A stretch of 64,000 nucleotides of DNA, taken from NCBI GenBank assembly GCA_963968595.1, contig CAXAHJ010000001.1, forward strand, positions 62,001 through 126,000, written 5' to 3'. Made by a program: the position numbers and the translations under genes. The stretch comes from GCA-2730975 sp937893275 (GTDB lineage Bacteria > Verrucomicrobiota > Verrucomicrobiia > Opitutales > Seribacteraceae). Under the pieces are notes generated by a model that was not told the origin of the DNA, did not search any database, and saw only the letters and a list, made by a program, of their open reading frames with translations. Positions 10,401 through 17,225 of the stretch are shown in pieces. The first letter of the stretch is position 1. Each line of letters starts with the position of its first letter.

Positions 10401-10802
10401 TAAATAATCCCTACGAACTTTAGTTAGAATGCCAGTACCATCAGGATACCATTCTAGTGGCGTATACCCTTCACTATGCTCAGTGAGTTTAGTAGGAACG
10501 CCACCTGTCATTGGAATTATATAAATGTTCCAGTACCCATCACGCTTACTGGTAAAAGCAATTTGCTTTCCGTTTGGAGACCAACAAGGCCAATTATCTT
10601 CAGCGGGATGAGAAGTTAGTTGTCTCGCATTACCTCCTTTGACAGGAGCAATCCAGATATCGCCGTGCCATACGAACCCAAACTGCTTACCATCTGGCGA
10701 AATAGTGGGAACCGCTGCCAATTCAATCCTCTCTCTTGGCATTACTTTAGCAGATCCGCACAATACTACAAAAATTGTACTAATAAATAAACAGACTCTC
10801 AT
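7485..10802 (-). CDS. Tricorn-like protease (beta-propeller + PDZ + S41 peptidase)
   Basis: 1105-residue secreted peptidase. Residues 1-18 form a signal peptide (MRVCLFISTIFVVLCGSA). Residues about 25-560 hold repeated PD40/WD-like propeller blades (SPDGKQFGFVWHGDI, SPNGKQIAFTSKRDGYW, SPDGRWLVVQS). Then come the tricorn core 1 region, a PDZ segment (about 800-850) and an S41-type catalytic domain. The nucleophile is probably Ser986 in NTASNGEIFCH. Tricorn of Thermoplasma degrades proteasome products; bacterial homologues with signal peptides act outside the cytoplasm, so a periplasmic peptide-degrading role is inferred. It lies 4 bases downstream of uvrA on the same strand. The coding sequence is strikingly AT-rich compared with the 33-39 kb block. 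Confidence 0.85.
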   Translation of the reverse strand: MRVCLFISTIFVVLCGSAKVMPRERIELAAVPTISPDGKQFGFVWHGDIWIAPVKGGNARQLTSHPAEDNWPCWSPNGKQIAFTSKRDGYWNIYIIPMTGGVPTKLTEHSEGYTPLEWYPDGTGILTKVRRDYLGFDSTRLLRVDINGSADDEILFDAYARHGTISPNSTKTLFIREGGNLLYRKGYRGSRSSQIWLHDSDSKEFQQICFENYGCRSPLWKPDGLGFYFVCDKNGTFNLWEKDFSTSSANQLTFFKNDSVIMPSISRDGETIIFRKGFDFYKYYPNSGKEPLKINLWRRQDGLLDPSRRRWYDAAWNNDARQGLGWTDDFLEVAFTAGGDVWVMDTLLREPRLVCGETRSHETEVVFGPKNKEIWFLRDFGNRTEIWKAVRKNQDAFWFENDKFTLSQFSSPKDRTNKNRLSLSPDGKSLAFCRDTGDLIVTATDKYSPRLLLPSTVFPGYDWSPDGRWLVVQSKDSEDNWDVWVVSVKGEEPPFNLSRHPKWDGSPRWSADGRLISFVGKRGRNDDFDLHYVYLIPDDEGKSERLSKLEEAKKKLLSSRAAASTSIKNNEDFPLPPIAIASKPKVLPRVVIDFEDLHERIRRVDLSGSKESNPFWHRDSNKLAFTSDLGGVRGIYTIKFPNELNAPKLLTKTIGLDPYWESNEIHWLVDNLPSKTKGSVLTKYTFKAYQDTDREQYLRLGYRMIWRNLRDFFYDKKMNGKDWDKLLKKYESHITASIDRDGFGRLVNLLIGELNASHLFFELNDKIWPQWKPDHGWRWQTVHLGVIFDKSFEGSGLKVKTVLHDGPARKPDSMIYEDEVILSIGGLDLDSPLAKRHAFNRRLNEVTDLKVKDPLGNERLVHLEPISFTKARELLKESWISDNQRIVNEESNGKLGYLHVNRMNWDDLFQFEEELFSIGYRKEGMVIDVRNNTGGFTADRMLKMLSRPLHAITIPRGGKRSYPLGYLDHFYWDKPIVVLCNQNTASNGEIFCHAIKATKRGKLIGVRTAGSVISIYTDEKFLDIGKMSIPFRGWYKLDDGRDMEGNGAVPDIQIWPLPAEIPNKIDRQLSKAVEVLLKDCLDLNRHKSFDIKSISPKKNKLNIGN

Positions 10803-10806
10803 TATT

Positions 10807-13800
10807 TTAATTATTTAGGAGCGGCTTAAGGTATGGAGCGGTTGGACTTCCTTTAACCTCAACGATTTCTTCGGGTTTTCCAGAAAACAATATTTTGCCT
10901 CCATTATCTCCCCCTTTGGGGCCAATTTCAACAAGGTAATCGGCGTTAGCGAGTATATCCAAGTTATGTTCTATTACTATTACCGTATGGCCATCGTCCA
11001 CAAGTCGATGAAGCAAGTGCATTAATTTAACACAGTCTGTAGAATGCAAACCTATGCTAGGCTCTTCCAAGATGTAGAGGTTCCCTATATTCAGAGCATT
11101 TTGATTGATATTTTTTCGAGTGAGAATTCCTTTAGACATTTCACTTACAAGTTTGACACGCTGTGCTTCACCTCCTGAAAGCGTTGGCGAACTCTGGCCC
11201 AAAGACAAGTATCCCAATCCTGTCTCTACCATGAGGGCCATCATTGCCTTAAGCTTAATGTCAAAAGAGAAAAAATCCACAGCTTCGAGAAAAGAGAATT
11301 GAAGGATTTCGGCTATATTTTTCCCCTTCCAACGCAAATTCAACATGTCGGGCGAATATCGTAGGCCTCCACAGTCTTCACATAGAATATATGCATCCGG
11401 CAAAAAATTCATCTCGAGCTTTATCCTCCCGGCTCCTTTACAGGTTTCGCAACGCCCCCCTTTGACATTAAAGGAAAAAGCTTTTGGCCCGAGACCCCGA
11501 ACCTGTGCCTCGGGAAGGGAGGACAACAACGAGCGAATACGATCCCAAGCCCCTATGTATGTTGCAGGTGACGAACGAGGGGTCTTGCCGATAGGGCTTT
11601 GGTCGACTTCGATTACCTTTGCAAATCGATTTCCATTGAGAACCTTGCGAAAGGGTGCTTTACCGCAAGACTCATAAGGAAAAATTCCTTGGTCGAGTAA
11701 AGCTCGGCTCGTTAAAACAGGTTCTCTAGTTTTGACAGCCTGAGCAACTGCAGGCTTAATCAAGCCCCGAGCAAGAGTTGATTTGCCTGCTCCTGAAACA
11801 CCGCACAAGGCAATCAGCCGATTAACTGGAAGCCATACATCTATATTTTTAATATTTCGTATGTTCGCTCCTATGATGCCAAACCAGTCTTGTGAAATTT
11901 TGCGTGAACGAGAATTTGGTTTATCTCGTGGCATTTCGCGAGATTGACGACCCAATGATTGCGATAAGCCTTCCCTAAGAAATTTTGCAGTCGAAGATTT
12001 CTTGGAATTCAATACTTCTTCAGGTTTTCCACTTGCAAGTAGCCAACCGCCGGATTCTCCGGCCCCGGGTCCAAGATCTATAATGTGATCAGCCCTAAGC
12101 ATCGTCTCTTCGTCATGTTCAACGACGAGAAGAGTATTACCTTTGGCTTTAAGAACTTCCAAAGATTCAAGGAGACGTTGATTGTCCTTGGCGTGAAGAC
12201 CAATTGAAGGTTCATCCAGAACATAAAGAGCCCCGGAGAGGTTTGAGCCGAGTTGAGATGCCAGCCTAATACGTTGAGCTTCACCACCCGAAAGAGTTGT
12301 GGTTGCTCGATCCAAGCTTAGGTAATCGAGTCCTACCGACTCCATAAATGCGAGGCGTTCACGAATCTCCGGTAAAATCATTTCCGCAATCGCCTTACCT
12401 CTGTCATCAAATTCAAGCCTGTTCAGCATCCATAAAAGTTTAGGAGGAGTAAGCCGAAGTAGGTCAGGTAAATTTGTAATCTGATCATCACTAAGACGAA
12501 TGAAAACGGATCGAGAAAGTTCAGCTATGCGATCCCCGTTGCATGAGACACAAACGTCACCATCGTAAAGTTTTCCCAAACCAGAACCGACAGAAAGGCC
12601 ACTCTTTAATCGATTATCGATTCGTCCATAACCACGGCAAACCGGGCACCATCCACGAGGGGAATTCCAGGAAAAAAGCTTAGGTTGAAGTTGAGGAAAT
12701 GCCTCACCAGTGTTCAAGTCTACACGGGCAGTAGAAAGCCAAACGGCCTCACTTAAATTGCTGCAAAAAAGATATGCGCTGCCCTTGCCGACCGAAAGGG
12801 CTTCCTCTAAAGAACTTCTAAGAAAATCAGTGTCGCTTCTTGTAATTTGCCTCACGACTAAGTCAACATCATGCTCGGCATAACGGCTAAGCCCCTCAAA
12901 TCCTTCCGCTGAAACCATTGACCCATTACAACGCAGAAGTTCGTACCCTTTTGATGCGGCCCATGTAGCCAATGGTCTGTGATGACCCTTACGCCCACGA
13001 ACAAGAGGTGAGCAAAGATAAAGAAATTCTTTATATTTATTCTTTTTTAAATTTCTTCGAGCGGCGGCACTCAGGCGTTTCAATAGAATTTCAACAGAGG
13101 AGCTCTCGACAGGCGCCCCGGTTGAGGGACTATGCTGAATGCCGATTCTGGCGAAAAGAAGTCTGAGATAATGAGCGACTTCCGTAATTGTCCCTACTGT
13201 CGATTTTCTGGTTCCTCTAGTAACGCGTTGTTCGATCGCTACAGTGGGAGGAAGGCTAGAAATTGCATCTACAGCAGGACGCGGCAATTGCTCCACAAAT
13301 TGACGGGCATAGGAAGACATTGATTCGAGAAATCGTCGTTGCCCTTCTGCAAATACAATATCGAAAGCCAAGGAAGATTTACCCGACCCCGAAGGCCCGG
13401 TTACTACCGTGAACGCATTCAAGGGAATGTTGAGTGAAAGATTCTTTAAGTTGTGTTCCCTAGCCCCATCGATCCTCACCGAATCCAATGAGGCATTAGG
13501 CCGATATCGTGATTGCTCTTCCGCTAAACAACACATCGGGAGTATTTTGGAAATGGAATTCTTATTAAAGTAATCAGCCAAAATGTCACCTGTCGAAGTA
13601 CTAAGTTTCGCGACTTTCCTTGGTAAACCTTGGGCAATAACCTTACCCCCATCACCGCCTGCTCCTGGTCCAAGCTCTATGACTTGATCTGCATTTGCGA
13701 TGATGTCCAACTGATGCTCTATCACTATAAGACTGTGACCGTTTCCAGTGAGTCTTTTGATGACCTGCAGTAGGCACGCTACATCATCTCGATGAAGCCC

Positions 13801-16356
13801 AGTGGTAGGCTCATCTACCAGAAGGAGGGAAGGTTTGTCCCCAATTCCTATTTTGGTAATGTACTTGGCCAATTTCAGGCGTTGAGACTCTCCTCCTGAA
13901 AGCGTGGAGAGGGGCTGACCGAGCGATAAGTAACCAAGACCTACTTCTGCAACCGTACTAAGATTTCGAGCAGCACGGGGAATACGAGAAAATTGCTCGA
14001 TTGCCTCTGTAACCGAAAGGCTTAGAATCTGGGTCACATCAAGACCATCTAGCCGAATCGACAGAATTTCATCTTTAAAGCGCCGCCCCTCACAAGCCGG
14101 ACAAGGAGTAAAAACATCTGCGAGAAATTGCATTTCAATTCGTTCATAACCAAGGCCTTCACATTCCTCGCATCGACCGTCTTTTGAATTGAAAGAAAAG
14201 TGAGAGGCGGAAAGACCCGCCCGGCGGGCGTCGTCAGTACGAGCAAAGGCAGAGCGAATAGGATTCCACGCATCCACGAAAAGAACAGGGTTCGATCGAG
14301 GAGTCTTTCCGATGGGCGTTTGATCAATCGTGACTATTTCGGCAAAATCGACATCTGCGCAAATATGGTCGATTATGGCCGAATTTTCCATAGGATTACC
14401 CAAAGGAGCAAGCAGGCCTTCTCTAATAATGTTAAGAAGGGTTGACTTTCCCGAACCCGACACGCCCGCAAGAACGACAAAGCAACCTATTGGAATGTCT
14501 AAATCTAGTTTGCAAATGTTATTACTAGATGCACCTCGGATTCGGAGAAGTGATTGTTGCTTTAGAATTTTCTTGTTGCGAACGGATCGCAGAAGATCGA
14601 TGGACTTTCGCCCCGAAAGGTAAGCCCCTGTGATGGATTTCTTGTCCTCCTCCAGTTTTGCCACAGAACCGCGAAAAGTAACTCGCCCGCCTTTTGCTCC
14701 CGGAGAAGGGCCGATTTCAATGACTTGATCGGCAGCTCGAATGATTCGCTCGTCATGTTCGACAACACAAACAGCATTCCCTTGGTCGGCAAGCTCTCTC
14801 AGAATTCCAATTAATCGGTCCACGTCCTTTGCATGCAAGCCGATAGATGGTTCATCTAGAGCAAAAAGAGTCTCAGTGAGGGAAGCACCTAGACAGGCCG
14901 TTAAGTTAACTCGTTGCATTTCACCTCCACTCAAGGTCTTGGACGCACGGTCTAAAGATAAATAATTCAGACCAACTTGTTCAAGATATCCGAGGCGGGC
15001 GCGAATCCCTTCGAGAGCAAGGTCGGCACGATGGTTTCCGCCGGACTTGGCGTACCGTTGGAGGTCTGCGTCAAGTTTCGCAATAGGCATGGCGTAAAGG
15101 TCGGGTAGCGTGTTTCCCCGCCAGTGCCAGAGAAGAGATGCCGCGCTGAGGCGAGCACCTTCGCAGTCCGGACAAGAAATATAACTCCTGTACTTTGACA
15201 GAAAAACGCGCACATGCATCTTGTAGGTTTTTGACTCGAGCCAACGGAAAAACCTGCGTAGGCCATACCACATCCGCGCATCTTCCACATAGTCATCCTC
15301 GCCATTGAGAATGAAGGCTTTCTCGGTCTCTGAAAGGAAGGACCAGGGCGCCTCGAGGGGGAAACCGCGTTTGCGGGCAACCCGAATAAGATCTTGCTGC
15401 GACCGACCATAAACCTCGCCTCGAAATGCACGAATCGCACCCTCGACTATAGACAGTGAATGGTCGGGGATAACTCGGCGATAATCGATTTCGATGATTC
15501 GGCCAAACCCTTTGCAGCGGGGACAGGCGCCCAAGGGAGAATTAAATGAAAAAAGCGAAGGAGAAGACGGTGCAAAAGAAACCCCATTAACGGAGGATCT
15601 AAGACCTTCAAATCGTGAACACAAGGGTTTCCCTTTGTCGTTAAAGAGAACGAATTCACCGTTACCTAGTGTTAAGGCCGTGGACACGGCATCGGCAATC
15701 CGTTTGCGGTTATCAGGGAGAATAGTAATTTTCTCTAACCCGACAAGCAACTCGCCTGCAGACCAGTTCGCATCCAGCAACTCTTCAATACGGCAGAAAG
15801 AATTCTTTTCGGATGCTCGTACATAGCCTGCCTGAATCAGAGCACCTAGAAATTCTTTTGCGGGAAAAGCGTCCGGACGAAGGGAACGGAAGCCAAATAC
15901 TAAACATTTTCCTGCAAACTCTTTTAAAACTCCTCGGGTGAGGGAGGTGGAAGTTTCTTCTCGTAAGAGTTTGCCTGAAGAAGGATCCAGCAATTTGGCA
16001 ACGCTCGGGAACCACACCTTAAAGTAGTCACACAATTCGGTCATCGTTCCTACCGTGGAGCGAGAATTTCGAACGGAATTGCGCTGTTCAACCACAATGG
16101 AGGGGCGAATGTTTTCTACGGCGTCGACCTTAGGTCGTGGCATCGTTTCCAGAAATTGACGAACATAAGGATTAAAAGTCTCGACATAGCGTCGTTGTCC
16201 TTCCGCATGCAAGACCTCGAACAGTAAGGAGGATTTGCCAGCTCCACTTAGCCCAGTGATTACGGTTACCTTACCGGGCATCAAGTCGAGATTAACGCCT
16301 TTTAAATTGTTTTGGCGTGCCCCACGGACACGAATTGGTTTGGTATGTCGCTTCAC
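10807..16356 (-). CDS. uvrA: UvrABC system protein A, tandem double-length form
   Basis: Damage-recognition ATPase of nucleotide excision repair, here 1849 residues, about twice the usual 940. Two complete UvrA copies are joined head to tail, the second starting near residue 955. Each copy has two ABC ATPase domains, so four Walker A loops are seen (GLSGAGKSS at 35, GVSGSGKST, GPSGSGKSS near 984, GVSGAGKST) and four LSGGE signatures. Both copies keep an N-terminal UvrB-binding-type region and Cys-x2-Cys zinc modules. Normal UvrA works as a dimer, so this chain could be an intramolecular dimer. Start is GTG at 16356. In the fourth ATPase domain the Walker B reads LEEPSIGLH instead of LDEP. The fused form is known from Chlamydiae and related bacteria. 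Confidence 0.96.
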   Translation of the reverse strand: MKRHTKPIRVRGARQNNLKGVNLDLMPGKVTVITGLSGAGKSSLLFEVLHAEGQRRYVETFNPYVRQFLETMPRPKVDAVENIRPSIVVEQRNSVRNSRSTVGTMTELCDYFKVWFPSVAKLLDPSSGKLLREETSTSLTRGVLKEFAGKCLVFGFRSLRPDAFPAKEFLGALIQAGYVRASEKNSFCRIEELLDANWSAGELLVGLEKITILPDNRKRIADAVSTALTLGNGEFVLFNDKGKPLCSRFEGLRSSVNGVSFAPSSPSLFSFNSPLGACPRCKGFGRIIEIDYRRVIPDHSLSIVEGAIRAFRGEVYGRSQQDLIRVARKRGFPLEAPWSFLSETEKAFILNGEDDYVEDARMWYGLRRFFRWLESKTYKMHVRVFLSKYRSYISCPDCEGARLSAASLLWHWRGNTLPDLYAMPIAKLDADLQRYAKSGGNHRADLALEGIRARLGYLEQVGLNYLSLDRASKTLSGGEMQRVNLTACLGASLTETLFALDEPSIGLHAKDVDRLIGILRELADQGNAVCVVEHDERIIRAADQVIEIGPSPGAKGGRVTFRGSVAKLEEDKKSITGAYLSGRKSIDLLRSVRNKKILKQQSLLRIRGASSNNICKLDLDIPIGCFVVLAGVSGSGKSTLLNIIREGLLAPLGNPMENSAIIDHICADVDFAEIVTIDQTPIGKTPRSNPVLFVDAWNPIRSAFARTDDARRAGLSASHFSFNSKDGRCEECEGLGYERIEMQFLADVFTPCPACEGRRFKDEILSIRLDGLDVTQILSLSVTEAIEQFSRIPRAARNLSTVAEVGLGYLSLGQPLSTLSGGESQRLKLAKYITKIGIGDKPSLLLVDEPTTGLHRDDVACLLQVIKRLTGNGHSLIVIEHQLDIIANADQVIELGPGAGGDGGKVIAQGLPRKVAKLSTSTGDILADYFNKNSISKILPMCCLAEEQSRYRPNASLDSVRIDGAREHNLKNLSLNIPLNAFTVVTGPSGSGKSSLAFDIVFAEGQRRFLESMSSYARQFVEQLPRPAVDAISSLPPTVAIEQRVTRGTRKSTVGTITEVAHYLRLLFARIGIQHSPSTGAPVESSSVEILLKRLSAAARRNLKKNKYKEFLYLCSPLVRGRKGHHRPLATWAASKGYELLRCNGSMVSAEGFEGLSRYAEHDVDLVVRQITRSDTDFLRSSLEEALSVGKGSAYLFCSNLSEAVWLSTARVDLNTGEAFPQLQPKLFSWNSPRGWCPVCRGYGRIDNRLKSGLSVGSGLGKLYDGDVCVSCNGDRIAELSRSVFIRLSDDQITNLPDLLRLTPPKLLWMLNRLEFDDRGKAIAEMILPEIRERLAFMESVGLDYLSLDRATTTLSGGEAQRIRLASQLGSNLSGALYVLDEPSIGLHAKDNQRLLESLEVLKAKGNTLLVVEHDEETMLRADHIIDLGPGAGESGGWLLASGKPEEVLNSKKSSTAKFLREGLSQSLGRQSREMPRDKPNSRSRKISQDWFGIIGANIRNIKNIDVWLPVNRLIALCGVSGAGKSTLARGLIKPAVAQAVKTREPVLTSRALLDQGIFPYESCGKAPFRKVLNGNRFAKVIEVDQSPIGKTPRSSPATYIGAWDRIRSLLSSLPEAQVRGLGPKAFSFNVKGGRCETCKGAGRIKLEMNFLPDAYILCEDCGGLRYSPDMLNLRWKGKNIAEILQFSFLEAVDFFSFDIKLKAMMALMVETGLGYLSLGQSSPTLSGGEAQRVKLVSEMSKGILTRKNINQNALNIGNLYILEEPSIGLHSTDCVKLMHLLHRLVDDGHTVIVIEHNLDILANADYLVEIGPKGGDNGGKILFSGKPEEIVEVKGSPTAPYLKPLLNN

Positions 16357-16438
16357 AAAGAAAATGCTCCCACGCTACCTTCAATTAACGGTAACCCAAA
16401 CCATTCCAAGAAGTAATGCGTATAAAACTTGGAGTGGA

Positions 16439-16515
<77 letters not shown>

Positions 16516-16621
16516 TAAGTCTAAGAACAGAACATACTGGAGATTTCATTTGCTACGGCAAGACGAAACATTTTTGTCAGACTAAAAATGAGTCGATAGA
16601 CGATCGAATTATAGCGAAGAT

Positions 16622-16650
16622 TTGACTTTATGTAGAAAAAAGCTTTGATA
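16622..16650 (+). promoter_or_regulatory. Possible rpmH-rnpA-yidC promoter
   Basis: TTGACT at 16622-16627 resembles a sigma-70 minus-35 box, followed after 17 bases by TTGATA, a poor minus-10. The position, about 28 bases before the rpmH ATG and in the only sizable gap upstream of this plus-strand operon, is the main support. Confidence 0.3.
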
Positions 16651-16677
16651 GACCCTTTTCAATAAACCCTACGACCC

Positions 16678-16833
16678 ATGAAACCGACATATAATCCGTC
16701 TAAAGTGCGCCGAGCCCGTAAGTGCGGGTTTCGCAAACGAAACAGTACGAGCGCGGGCCGAAACATCCTGAGGAATCGTCGACGTAAAGGACGTAAGCGT
16801 TTAACTGCTTCTGTAGCACGTCGCTTCCGTTAG
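16678..16833 (+). CDS. rpmH: 50S ribosomal protein L34
   Basis: 51-residue, very basic protein beginning MKPTYNPSKVRRARK and ending TASVARRFR; this matches L34 (usual 44-51 residues), a component of the large ribosomal subunit. The gene was read directly from the sequence: ATG at 16678, stop TAG at 16831-16833. It starts the classical rpmH-rnpA-yidC cluster found near many bacterial replication origins, although dnaA is not in this window. A stop-start junction TAGATG joins it to the following reading frame. No Shine-Dalgarno sequence is present. Confidence 0.97.
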   Translation: MKPTYNPSKVRRARKCGFRKRNSTSAGRNILRNRRRKGRKRLTASVARRFR

Positions 16834-17225
16834 ATGTTGCTATTTTAAGGCAAAAGTCAGTCAACAGTTGCGGTTTCGGCTTCAAGTCTAAAAGCCGCAT
16901 TCACAAGCGTGAGGAATTTCAAACCGTTAAACAGAAAGGAAAGCGTGTACGCACTAATCATTTCTTGGCGCAAGTGCTTATTGACGAAGAAAGGCCAACG
17001 ACTGAAAGAAGGATCGGAATAATTGCAACAAGACGACTAGGAAACGCCGTCAAGCGCAACCGAGCCAAAAGAGTCTTTAGAGAGTTGTTTAGGAATCATA
17101 AAGAAAATCTGCCCAAGAGATGCGATTTGGTGGTAATTCCGCACTCAACTTTTTTTTCGCAATCCTATTCGACATTGGAGATGGACTTTCTGCATACATG
17201 CAAACGCTTTAAAACAGATAGATGA
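16834..17225 (+). CDS. rnpA: Ribonuclease P protein component, start disrupted by apparent -1 shift
   Basis: Protein subunit of RNase P, which matures tRNA 5' ends. The signature GNAVKRNRAKR and an upstream KREEFQTVKQKGKR segment are clear. The reading frame holding these runs from about 16797 to the TGA at 17223 but has no ATG, GTG or TTG before the TTG at 16965, which is too far inside the fold to be the start. An ATG directly after the rpmH stop (16834) opens a frame of four codons, MLLF, then TAA; one extra T in the TTTT run at 16843-16846 would join it to the RnpA frame and give a normal 130-residue protein. So this is a homopolymer sequencing error, a programmed shift, or a start at ATT 16842. 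The gene overlaps yidC by ATGA; no yidD lies between. Confidence 0.85.
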
